Shown: positions 1 to 6,982 of the stretch, in pieces | How positions within the stretch are numbered: position 1 is the stretch's first letter | How the letters are laid out: each line of letters begins with the position of its first letter | NCBI GenBank assembly: GCA_964459805.1 | Contig: CAYWOD010000191.1 | Span: forward strand, 1-7,229 | Length of the DNA: 7,229 nt | Source: DAOVRL01 sp964459805 | GTDB taxonomy: Bacteria > Planctomycetota > Phycisphaerae > Sedimentisphaerales > Anaerobacaceae | Reading direction: 5' to 3' | Notes under the pieces: model-generated | The model's database searches: none | Told to the model about the DNA's origin: nothing | Seen by the model: only the letters and a program-made list of their open reading frames with translations | Position numbers and translations under genes: made by a program

Positions 1-63
1 GGCCACCAGCTCGATCATCGTAAAACCGCCTCTTACTCTTCGTCTTTTTCTTTTAACCTCCAT
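1..63 (-). CDS. gspG: Type II secretion pseudopilin, N-terminal fragment (probably major pseudopilin GspG)
   Basis: This is the first 21 codons of a gene that runs off the left edge of the window. The peptide begins with a 13-residue, very basic leader (MEVKRKRRRVRGG) followed by FTMIELVA. That is the class III signal of type IV pilin-like proteins: prepilin peptidase cuts after Gly13, Phe14 becomes the methylated N-terminus, and Glu18 is the conserved Glu at mature position +5. The ATG has an AGGAG ribosome binding site six bases upstream. The gene lies 47 bases after gspF and is the fourth in a D-E-F-G order, so the major pseudopilin GspG, which polymerises into the periplasmic pseudopilus, is the best guess. 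A minor pseudopilin (GspH, I or J) shares the same N-terminus and cannot be excluded from this fragment. The pseudopilin class is certain; the exact member is inferred from position. Confidence 0.78.
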   Translation of the reverse strand, partial: MEVKRKRRRVRGGFTMIELVA

Positions 64-69
64 ATCAGG

Positions 70-74
70 CTCCT
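70..74 (-). promoter_or_regulatory. Ribosome binding site of the pseudopilin gene
   Basis: AGGAG on the minus strand lies six bases before the ATG at 63-61. It is the clearest canonical Shine-Dalgarno sequence in the window and fixes the pseudopilin start. It directly follows a run of six T on the same strand. Confidence 0.75.
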
Positions 75-96
75 AAAAAATAGCTGCCCATCAGCC
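75..96 (-). terminator. Weak terminator-like hairpin between gspF and the pseudopilin gene
   Basis: On the minus strand GGCTG (96-92) can pair with CAGCT (86-82) around the loop ATGGG, giving four Watson-Crick pairs and one G-U pair. An A and then six T (80-75) follow. This is the shape of an intrinsic terminator, but the stem is short and the next gene's ribosome binding site follows at once. It is more likely to give partial termination or an RNA processing or stability site than an operon end. It could also be chance. Confidence 0.22.
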
Positions 97-110
97 GAAT
101 GAGATATACT

Positions 111-1328
111 TTAGAACTTACCCGATGAAACCTCAAGAATCGGCAATATCGTCGCATAAGCAATTACCCCGATTACTGCCGCCATAATTACTATGATAAG
201 CGGCTCAACCGCCGCACCCAACCTTTCAATTACTATGTCCGTCGACGACTCGAGGTTCTCGCTGATATTCTTGAGCATCATCTCAAGCTCGCCGCTCTTC
301 TCACCTACAGCAACCATGTGTGCTATAGCAGGATCGATAACCCCGCTGTCTCGCAGCGGAGTCGCAATATCGGCGCCCGCCAAAATCCTCTCACGAGACT
401 GCTGAACCGCCCTTCTCATAAGAACATTGCCCGTAACCTCCGCAACAACACGAAGAGATTCCGCCATCGAAAGACCGGAACCTAAAAGCGTAGAAAGAGT
501 CGAAGCAAAACGCGCCACCACTCGCTGCTTTATCAAAGGACCGAACATCGGAAGAGAAAGCAAAAATTTGTCACGCAAATACGCTCCTCGCTCGGTCTTG
601 AAAAACCGCCTCAGACCCCACACAATCCCAAAAATCACCGCTATAACCACTAACACCCACGCACTCTTGAGCACATAGCTTACATTCATCAATTGCCGCG
701 TTATCCAGGGCAGCTCCCGCCCCGTGCTCCGAATTTGTTCACCTATTTTCGGAATCACCGCCGTAGTCAGAATAATTATCGCTGCAAGGCAGAACATAAT
801 CAGAATAACCGGATACACCATCGCCGTCTTCACCTTCGATTCGACTCGCTGGCGTTTCTCCATAAAGTTGCCGATGATCGAAAAACTATCCGCTAACGTC
901 CCCGTAACCTCACCCACACGGATCATACTCACGTAGATTACGTCGAAATAGTCCCCGTAATCGCCCAGAGCATCCGTAAACGACTCACCCGTCACAACGC
1001 GGTCGCGAATGTCCGTAAGCGCGTTTTTGAACCGCACATCCGAAACCTGCAGCATAAGGACCGAAAGCGCCTCGGTCAGCTTGATCCCCGAATTAAGCAG
1101 CGTAGCCATCTGCTTGGTAAAGTCTATAAGCTGGCCCCTGCCGCCTCTCGAAAAAATCGAAAAGAAAGCGGCCTTGCGCTCGGAGCTCAAACCGACCTCA
1201 GAAACCGACGTGGGATGGATGCTCCGCGCACGCAACTGCTTTCGCGCAGCATACGAGGTCTCGGCCGCAATCGCTCCTTTCACCTTCCTGCCGTCTGCTG
1301 CTATCGCTATGTAATGATACCTTGGCAT
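111..1328 (-). CDS. gspF: Type II secretion inner-membrane platform protein GspF
   Basis: The product is 405 residues, the normal length for the GspF/PilC family. It sits in the inner membrane, couples to the ATPase GspE and feeds pseudopilins into the growing fibre. The N-terminus MPRYHYIAIAADGRKVKG matches the usual family opening (Tyr-x-Tyr-x-Ala, then Asp-Gly-Arg-x-x-x-Gly). Two homologous T2SSF cytoplasmic domains lie at about residues 67-190 and 269-391. Each carries the repeated pattern of a Leu-Leu-Gly/Asn-Ser-Gly turn (LLNSGIKLTEAL near 87, LLGSGLSMAESL near 281) and a later VGE-x-[TS]-G motif (VGEVTGTL near 138, VGEKSGEL near 341). Membrane segments are at about 171-193, 222-239 and 374-397. 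I chose the ATG at 1328 because the family motif starts there. The frame stays open upstream to a TTG at 1355, but those nine codons encode a repeat tract and have no ribosome binding site. No clear Shine-Dalgarno precedes the ATG either. The gene follows gspE by 104 bases and precedes the pseudopilin by 47. Confidence 0.95.
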   Translation of the reverse strand: MPRYHYIAIAADGRKVKGAIAAETSYAARKQLRARSIHPTSVSEVGLSSERKAAFFSIFSRGGRGQLIDFTKQMATLLNSGIKLTEALSVLMLQVSDVRFKNALTDIRDRVVTGESFTDALGDYGDYFDVIYVSMIRVGEVTGTLADSFSIIGNFMEKRQRVESKVKTAMVYPVILIMFCLAAIIILTTAVIPKIGEQIRSTGRELPWITRQLMNVSYVLKSAWVLVVIAVIFGIVWGLRRFFKTERGAYLRDKFLLSLPMFGPLIKQRVVARFASTLSTLLGSGLSMAESLRVVAEVTGNVLMRRAVQQSRERILAGADIATPLRDSGVIDPAIAHMVAVGEKSGELEMMLKNISENLESSTDIVIERLGAAVEPLIIVIMAAVIGVIAYATILPILEVSSGKF

Positions 1329-1329
1329 A

Positions 1330-1364
1330 GTCAAAAATGAAAAATTGAAAACCAAAAACTAAAA
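1330..1364 (-). repeat. Degenerate 7-base repeat, five T-rich units, abutting the gspF start
   Basis: Read on the minus strand, the bases before the gspF ATG split into five consecutive heptamers: TTTTAGT, TTTTGGT, TTTCAAT, TTTTCAT, TTTTGAC. Each starts with three or four T and ends with a variable trinucleotide. The array stops one base before the start codon. It takes the place where a Shine-Dalgarno would be expected, so it may act as an unstructured leader. See also the second heptamer block at 1397-1431. Confidence 0.5.
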
Positions 1365-1396
1365 GCCGTAATTTGAGATTCTTTCAAATGTTATAC

Positions 1397-1431
1397 TCTG
1401 CTTTTGCGTTTTACGCCTTACGTTTAACATT
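1397..1431. repeat. Second degenerate 7-base repeat block between gspE and gspF
   Basis: The plus strand reads as heptamers TCTGCTT, TTGCGTT, TTACGCC, TTACGTT, TAACATT, with the core TTrCGyy recurring in the middle three. Its phase is independent of the T-rich block at 1330-1364, but the period is the same. It begins one base from the gspE stop codon. The pattern recalls short tandem heptamer arrays found between genes in cyanobacteria and other bacteria; the comparison is from memory. Confidence 0.4.
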
Positions 1432-1432
1432 C

Positions 1433-3151
1433 TTATACCACATCTGCCTGGCTCACTCTCAACACTTCCGAGACCGTAGTTACGCCCGCAAGCACCTTTC
1501 TGGCGCCGTCCATTCTCAGCGTCTGCATCCCCGCCTCAAGGGCAATCCTCTTTATTGTACCGGCCGTTTCCCTTTTGTATATCATGTCCTGAATCTCTTC
1601 GTTAATCAACAGTAATTCGTAGATGCCCGTCCGCCCGCGATAGCCCGTTTGAAAGCATTTCTCGCAGCCGGCGCCCACAAAAAACTCCGCGCCCTTCTTG
1701 AGCGAGATTGAACTCTTCCCGTTACCAATGCCCAGCGCCCTCAAGTCGCGAGCCGCAGGCTCAGTCGCTTCTTTGCAGTCCGGACATACCTTACGAACCA
1801 ATCGTTGAGCCAATATCGCAATCAGCGACGAGCTGGCCAGATATGGCTCCACACCCAAATCCAAAAGCCGGCTGACAGCACCCGCAGAGTCGTTCGTGTG
1901 AAGTGTGCTGAAAACCAAGTGCCCCGTCAGCGACGACTGGATCGCCATACGAGCCGTCTCAATATCACGAACCTCACCGACCATTATAACATCCGGGTCC
2001 TGACGAAGAACGTGCCTGAGCGACGTCGCAAAAGTCATACCCTTCTTCGAGGCAACCTGAATCTGACTGATCCCCTCGAGTTGATACTCTATCGGATCCT
2101 CAATCGTTATAACGTTCTTCTCGGATGAATTTAACCTGTTCAGACTCGCATACAGCGTCGTGCTCTTGCCGCTGCCGGTCGGGCCCGTTACGAAAATAAC
2201 TCCGTGTGAGCGATGCAGCAGAGAATCAAATCGCTTCAGATCGCCCTTCCAAAGACCAAGCTCATTAAGCGTAAGCAAGCCGGTGCTCTTATCAAGCAGC
2301 CGAAGAACACTCCGCTCCCCATAGCTCGTCGGAACCGTGCTGATACGCAGATCAACCTCGCGCTGCCCTAACCGAACGCTGCATCTGCCGTCCTGAGGAA
2401 GACGACGCTCAGCAATATCCATACCGGCCATTACCTTGATACGAGAAACTATCAGCGGAAGCACGTTCCTGTTCAGGCTCAGAACGTCATACAAAATGCC
2501 GTCGATACGATACCGAATCTGAATCTTTGTCTCGTAAGGATGAACGTGAATGTCACTGGCTCGAAGCTGCAAAGCGCGAAACAGAACATCATTAACCAGC
2601 CTGATAACCGGAGGCCGATTCACCACGTCCAGCAGGTCGTCCGAGGCGGCAACCTCATCGACAAGCTGATCGAGGTTCTGCGAATCAAGCTCCTCGGCCA
2701 CCTCCTCGATCACCGTCGAACGCTGCTCGTAAGCCACGTCTATAACCGCTGTAATCGCTGTCCGAGTCGATACCGCCGCCTTGACAGGCAAACCGATCAT
2801 CTTCGAGACGTTATCCAGAGCGTTTACATCCAACGGCTTGGACAGCACTATGGTAAGCTCCCCGTCGTCCACATCCTGCTTTATCCCGATAATATAATGG
2901 TGCTGAGCATAAGTCGCAGGTACGGCCTCGACAAATTCCACAGGAACGGCCTTGGCCGGGATCTCCGCAAGATATTCCCAGCCCAATGCCTCGGCGAACA
3001 GCTTCAAAACGGCATCTTCCGTAAAGTACGGACAGCCAAGCAGAACCTCGTCAATGCGTCCCTGGCCGCCGCTTTCATCGAGAAACTTGCTCAATCGCTT
3101 GGCGTCAATCAGACCCGTTCGCTCTGCGGTTCGTATAAGTAAATCTTTCAT
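1433..3151 (-). CDS. gspE: Type II secretion assembly ATPase GspE
   Basis: The product is 572 residues, the usual size for the GspE/PilB secretion ATPases. It hydrolyses ATP at the cytoplasmic face of the platform to drive pseudopilus assembly. The N-terminal GspE_N/MshEN-type region spans about 1-150 and an acidic linker about 150-175. The first catalytic-region motifs are ASDIHVHP (198-205) and MAGMDIAERRLPQDGR (241-256), with the arginines expected to contact nucleotide. The Walker A box is GPTGSGKST (323-331). The Asp box is TIEDPIEY (349-356). The Walker B box DPDVIMVGEVRD (385-396) contains catalytic Glu393, and the His box is STLHTND (415-421). A zinc-binding tetracysteine site (C456-x2-C459 and C496-x2-C499) is present and typical of this family. 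All key residues are intact. The ATG at 3151 is preceded by a weak GGAC about four bases away. The gene lies 67 bases after gspD. A PilB reading (type IV pilus) is less likely because of the D-E-F-G context. Confidence 0.97.
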   Translation of the reverse strand: MKDLLIRTAERTGLIDAKRLSKFLDESGGQGRIDEVLLGCPYFTEDAVLKLFAEALGWEYLAEIPAKAVPVEFVEAVPATYAQHHYIIGIKQDVDDGELTIVLSKPLDVNALDNVSKMIGLPVKAAVSTRTAITAVIDVAYEQRSTVIEEVAEELDSQNLDQLVDEVAASDDLLDVVNRPPVIRLVNDVLFRALQLRASDIHVHPYETKIQIRYRIDGILYDVLSLNRNVLPLIVSRIKVMAGMDIAERRLPQDGRCSVRLGQREVDLRISTVPTSYGERSVLRLLDKSTGLLTLNELGLWKGDLKRFDSLLHRSHGVIFVTGPTGSGKSTTLYASLNRLNSSEKNVITIEDPIEYQLEGISQIQVASKKGMTFATSLRHVLRQDPDVIMVGEVRDIETARMAIQSSLTGHLVFSTLHTNDSAGAVSRLLDLGVEPYLASSSLIAILAQRLVRKVCPDCKEATEPAARDLRALGIGNGKSSISLKKGAEFFVGAGCEKCFQTGYRGRTGIYELLLINEEIQDMIYKRETAGTIKRIALEAGMQTLRMDGARKVLAGVTTVSEVLRVSQADVV

Positions 3152-3218
3152 GCACGTCCAAAACTCTCAAAACTATGACGCCTAATTCTACCAAATACCC
3201 ACCAAAACTGCTCACCGA

Positions 3219-6200
3219 TTACTCATCCTTGAGCACCTTGATCGGCGCCACAGGCCTCGCCTTTATCCCCGGAAAGTTCTTATAGCTCTGAAACTCCTGC
3301 TCAAATTTCTCAAAAGCCAGCCTGTTACGATCCGATATCCGCTCCAAATCAGGCAAACCCTGCGCAAGGGTCTCCGCAGGCCGGATGATCTCGGCCTTGA
3401 CGAATATGTACAGCCTCCTTTGTAAGTCGGTGTTGCTGACGCTTCTAAACAGCACTCCAATAAGGGGCAAATTGCCAAGTATCGGCACCTTTGTTCCGCC
3501 CTTGCCCTGGTTCAGCTTTATCATGCCTCCTAAGATTATCGTGCTCCCGTCGGGAACGGTAACAACCGTAGTAATATCCGTACTGGTCGTATCCGGCGGC
3601 TTGTCCCCGGTGATAGTTCCGAAATCTTTCCTGGTTAGAACGATCTCAAGACGAAGCAGGTCACCTTCACTTATATGAGGTGTAATATCCAGTGTTATTC
3701 CCGCATCATAACCCTCATAATCGACGGCCGTCTGAATTAGGGTAGTGTCCGTACCCGCCGCACCGGAACTTACCGGAATCGAAGACGTCTTCGTAACATA
3801 GGTGGTGTCTGTCGTGCCAATAGTGCCTTGCTCATTGTCATTGACCAGAATCTTCGGCTTGGCCAAAACCCTACCGTAGTCCTTCGCCTGCATAGCGTTC
3901 AATAGAGCGTGGATGTGGCTATCGCCGTAAAAACCCGTGCCGGCGCCGGCATTAGACTGAAAGTCAATGTACCGCGCAAGATGATCACTCGAAGAAAGCT
4001 GCGAAATTATGTCCGCACTTGTTTTCCCTTCCGTAATCACCCCTGTCAGTCCTGAAGTATCAACCAAGTTAGGCAAACTCGAAATTAGGTTAAGATCATA
4101 CTCGAACTTATCGTTCTTAGTGACCTCAACCAATGTTACATCTATCAGCACCTGCGGCCGGCGTTTATCGAGCGTCTCTATCAGATTCTTTATCCACTCC
4201 TGGTTCTTCTTGCTCGCATAGACAATTATCGAAAAAGTATTCTCGTCCGGCACAATCACTATCTCTTCTTCGGTCTTCTTTACCACCTGTTCTATCTTGC
4301 CCTTATCGTCCTTGATCGTCTCTTGAATAAGCTTCTCTAAGATCGCCGCCAGGTCCTCCGGCTTTTGGTTCTCTAACGGATAGATAACGTAGGGGTGCAC
4401 TCCTTCCTCGGTCTCGGCATCGACGAATTCTAAGATCGTCTCTATCTGATCGTGCTGTTCGGCCGTTGCGCTGACCAGCAGCGAGTTTGTAGCCTCAATT
4501 ACAACCACTAACGGCTCTTCCACCAGGGCCTCCAGCGCCCCGCCGCTGCTCGGTGCCATCCTGCTGCTCGTCGGAGGCCTCGGCGCCGTCGGGGCCTTCG
4601 TGGTCACTCCGACCCGGCTGCCGCCGGTAATTCGAGAGCCGGTCGAAGAAGATCCCCTGCCACCGCTGACTATTTCAAGCTCCTGAAGCTTCCCCCTCGC
4701 CGCCTCGGCGTCAACGTGCTCGATCTTGTACAATTTCAGCGTCCGAAGGATCGTCTGAGCAACGTCTAACGTATCTATCAGCTCCTCCACAGAGTCCAAT
4801 TGCTCGTCAAATCCGATCATCAGGATGCGGTTCGTCCTTTCGTCGGCATCCAGATAAACCCCCGCCTCCGGGGCAGGTGCACTCGGCGCAGCCCGGGCCC
4901 GGCTGGCGGCGCTCGTCCTGGCCGCCCTCTCTTTCGCCAGGCGAGCTGAGTATTGTGCTGTGGTCTCCCCGGGCTGACGCCCTCTGAAGCTGCTCGGCGC
5001 AGATGAAGAAGGCATCTGACCGACCGTAATAGAGACCGTACCCAACTGCTCGGCAAGTGTCTTGACCTTCGGAGCAAGGGCAGTAGCCATCGTATATTGC
5101 AACTGCCTGAACCTGATCTTCTTCGGCTTGCCGGGCTTGTCGATCATCTTCAAAAGACGCTCAACACGAGGCATGCGGTATGCGTAACCCGTAACGAAAA
5201 GAATTTTCGCCCCGCCAACCGGAGAAACATTCGTGCCGAGCTTCATACCGGTCAGAAGATTCTGGGCGCTCGCTGCATCTATGTGTTCGAGCCTGAAGAT
5301 TCGCGTCAGAATTACATGCCCGTGCTTCGTTATTGTGTCCGCCTCCGTCTCTACGATTATGGGATCCTTCTCCATCACTTCCGGCAGAGGAACTACAGTT
5401 ACCAGGTTCCGGTTGCGAGTCATCGCAAACCCCCGGAATTGGAGCACCGATTCAAGCAGAGGATACAAATCCCCAACCTTTATAGGCCCGCGAAGACCGC
5501 CCTTCAGCATCAGCGTAACCTCGCCCTTGATCTTCAGAGGATCGTACATAAAGTCCAAATTCAAATACTCACCCACCAGCCCCATCAAATGGACTATCTC
5601 AAGCTTCGGAGGCAGCGTTACCTTTAGAACTTGGTCGGCGTTTTTAGATGGCTTCGGCTCGTAAAGCGGCTGTTTTTCCGCTTCATCCTTCTTCGGCCCC
5701 TCCTGCTTTGGTGCGACCGTAACGCCATTAGGTTCGTTCACATCCCCCGGACGAACAACCTCTATCTTGGCCGCTCCCGGCGTCTCTTTCGCCCTTTTCG
5801 GCTCAACAGGTTCGACTTCGTTCGTGCTCTTTTCGCTTTTCTTACCCTCCACCAATTGCCCAATAGCAGCAACAATCCTCTCAAGCCGGCTCGACGGTGC
5901 AACAACCACCACAGAATCGCTCCCGATGCCGATAATCGCCCCGACTCCGTCAGTTACCTCCGGCGGATCAGCGAACGTTCCAACCGATATGCCGCCGACC
6001 TTCCCGGCGATCTCCGCCACGCTGGGCAGCACCTCGACCTCTGAAGCGGGAAGGATCGCTTTTATAACATATTCTTCCGCTGCATCAACAAGATCCAGAA
6101 TAGCCTTTGCCTTGGCTACTTCCGCCGCACCACCGGTCACCAAAAGCGCCGGAGAGCCGGAAAGCTGCGAAACAGTACCTATACCGGCCTTGACAAGATA

Positions 6201-6368
6201 CCCTTTGCCCCGGTCGCCCGATATGTGCTTCAGCGTGAATATCCGATACCCGCTCGGTTCGGAAGCCCCATAAACAACGCTAAAAGGATAGCTGCCGAGA
6301 AACAAAAGCATTGCAACCAACCCAAGAACCCTGCCGCGGACCCCGTCAGAAAATCGAATTTTTCCCAT
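3219..6368 (-). CDS. gspD: Type II secretion outer-membrane secretin GspD, unusually long form
   Basis: The product is 1049 residues; GspD is usually about 650-750. It forms the outer-membrane channel of the T2SS. A Sec signal peptide covers about 1-34: basic start, hydrophobic core near 14-32, likely cut after VYG or VYGA. No lipobox cysteine is present. Two secretin-N-like modules (about 41-97 and 101-172) are followed by a charged Pro/Lys/Glu linker (173-245). An N0 domain follows (about 246-330), then four secretin-N-like modules (about 353-412, 418-537, 540-650, 657-735). The second of these four is split by a Ser/Ala/Arg/Pro insert (453-503) and the third by a Gly/Ser/Thr/Pro insert (568-611). 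The secretin barrel domain is about 737-998. It has VLIDVTLVEVT (740-750), VLAKPKILVNDNE (834-846), VTVPDGSTIILGG (936-948) and VPILGNLPLIGVLFR (961-975). A 50-residue basic/proline tail ends the protein. The start is supported by GGGGTGAT five bases upstream. PilQ is possible by sequence alone, but the neighbours favour GspD. Confidence 0.94.
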   Translation of the reverse strand: MGKIRFSDGVRGRVLGLVAMLLFLGSYPFSVVYGASEPSGYRIFTLKHISGDRGKGYLVKAGIGTVSQLSGSPALLVTGGAAEVAKAKAILDLVDAAEEYVIKAILPASEVEVLPSVAEIAGKVGGISVGTFADPPEVTDGVGAIIGIGSDSVVVVAPSSRLERIVAAIGQLVEGKKSEKSTNEVEPVEPKRAKETPGAAKIEVVRPGDVNEPNGVTVAPKQEGPKKDEAEKQPLYEPKPSKNADQVLKVTLPPKLEIVHLMGLVGEYLNLDFMYDPLKIKGEVTLMLKGGLRGPIKVGDLYPLLESVLQFRGFAMTRNRNLVTVVPLPEVMEKDPIIVETEADTITKHGHVILTRIFRLEHIDAASAQNLLTGMKLGTNVSPVGGAKILFVTGYAYRMPRVERLLKMIDKPGKPKKIRFRQLQYTMATALAPKVKTLAEQLGTVSITVGQMPSSSAPSSFRGRQPGETTAQYSARLAKERAARTSAASRARAAPSAPAPEAGVYLDADERTNRILMIGFDEQLDSVEELIDTLDVAQTILRTLKLYKIEHVDAEAARGKLQELEIVSGGRGSSSTGSRITGGSRVGVTTKAPTAPRPPTSSRMAPSSGGALEALVEEPLVVVIEATNSLLVSATAEQHDQIETILEFVDAETEEGVHPYVIYPLENQKPEDLAAILEKLIQETIKDDKGKIEQVVKKTEEEIVIVPDENTFSIIVYASKKNQEWIKNLIETLDKRRPQVLIDVTLVEVTKNDKFEYDLNLISSLPNLVDTSGLTGVITEGKTSADIISQLSSSDHLARYIDFQSNAGAGTGFYGDSHIHALLNAMQAKDYGRVLAKPKILVNDNEQGTIGTTDTTYVTKTSSIPVSSGAAGTDTTLIQTAVDYEGYDAGITLDITPHISEGDLLRLEIVLTRKDFGTITGDKPPDTTSTDITTVVTVPDGSTIILGGMIKLNQGKGGTKVPILGNLPLIGVLFRSVSNTDLQRRLYIFVKAEIIRPAETLAQGLPDLERISDRNRLAFEKFEQEFQSYKNFPGIKARPVAPIKVLKDE

Positions 6369-6373
6369 CGTGA

Positions 6374-6381
6374 ATCACCCC
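6374..6381 (-). promoter_or_regulatory. Ribosome binding site of gspD
   Basis: GGGGTGAT on the minus strand ends five bases before the gspD ATG and matches the extended anti-Shine-Dalgarno complement GGAGGTGAT at all but one position. It supports the start at 6368. Confidence 0.6.
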
Positions 6382-6538
6382 ATAATCCGATAAACCAAAA
6401 AACTACAACACAGATTCCATCCTTACCGGACGTACCGGCCAAGAACGACTAACGTAAGCCCTCTTTCCAGAAGCTGCCAACGCAAACACCCACTCGGTCC
6501 AGTCGCCGCTTTTAGAGCGCCCACTATTTATCAGACAC

Positions 6539-6618
6539 AAAAAACTGCCGGAAGTTCCCCGCTTTCAGGCAGAAAGCGGCTAAATTGCCGTCTGAAAGCC
6601 GAAAAAATACGGAACTTC
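6539..6618 (-). terminator. Nested inverted repeat plus T-tract in the gspD leader (terminator or attenuator candidate)
   Basis: Three nested stems are present: GAAGTTCC (6551-6558) with GGAACTTC (6611-6618), GCTTTCAG (6561-6568) with CTGAAAGC (6592-6599), and CGGC (6577-6580) with GCCG (6587-6590). On the minus strand the structure is followed by CGGCAG and six T (6544-6539). A shorter alternative, CTGCC (6572-6568) with GGCAG (6549-6545), runs straight into the same T-tract. It cannot form together with the long hairpin. A third option pairs GCTTTC (6577-6572) with GAAAGC (6566-6561). It may terminate a transcript coming from beyond the right edge, or act as a leader attenuator about 170 bases before the gspD start. 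Confidence 0.45.
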
Positions 6619-6701
6619 AAATAAAGCAAAGCACCTACCTAATTCGGTCAATTTCAGGGCCGACTTGTGGGGATTTTGCAAGCTCGCGCCGCCCCATTTT
6701 G

Positions 6702-6820
6702 CCCCCCCAACCACATCAACACCCCTCCTCCACCGCCCACAACTTGCATCCTCTCACACGTTCAGCCGCCGGCACCGCGGCGCACCACCCTCACTCACCA
6801 CACACTCTAACATAAAAAAT
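6702..6820. other. C-rich, G-poor tract with strong strand asymmetry
   Basis: I count 60 C and only 11 G in these 119 plus-strand bases, starting with a run of seven C (6702-6708). The minus strand is therefore G-rich and, together with GGGG at 6692-6695 and 6722-6725, could form a G-quadruplex or an R-loop when transcribed towards gspD. No protein-like reading is convincing. Confidence 0.5.
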
Positions 6821-6900
6821 CCTCCGGTAATCAGAAATATGAGCCTCATTCGGTTAATGCGTAGGTGGCCTGACAAACCAGGCTCTCGGACTTGGCTGGA

Positions 6901-6982
6901 GAGAAAAATCGTTTGGGCAGAGGCTCAAATTTGGGGCACAGGGGGGAAATTTGTGCCTCTGGGGCCCCGAACGATTTTTCTC
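6901..6982. repeat. 82-base imperfect inverted repeat, possible bidirectional terminator
   Basis: The outer arms are a perfect 13-base match: GAGAAAAATCGTT (6901-6913) and AACGATTTTTCTC (6970-6982). The inner arms AGAGGC-t-CAAATTT (6919-6932) and AAATTTG-t-GCCTCT (6947-6960) pair except for one T-T mismatch. A 14-base G-rich loop (6933-6946) separates them. GGG (6915-6917) can pair with CCC (6966-6968), with a small bulge beside the palindrome GGGGCCCC (6961-6968). Five T lie at the base of the stem on each strand, so it could stop transcription from either side. It could equally be a hairpin-type mobile remnant. Confidence 0.6.

Noticed and set aside
1329..1355. Earlier TTG start for gspF
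   Set aside because: The nine extra codons only translate the T-rich heptamer array and have no ribosome binding site, while the family N-terminal motif starts at the ATG at 1328.
2540..3142. 200-codon plus-strand open frame
   Set aside because: It lies wholly antisense to gspE, whose motifs are intact; the composition (Arg, Asn, Gln, His rich) is that of a shadow frame.
5097..5627. 176-codon plus-strand open frame
   Set aside because: It lies antisense to the N0 and first modules of gspD, with no recognisable domain and no start signal.
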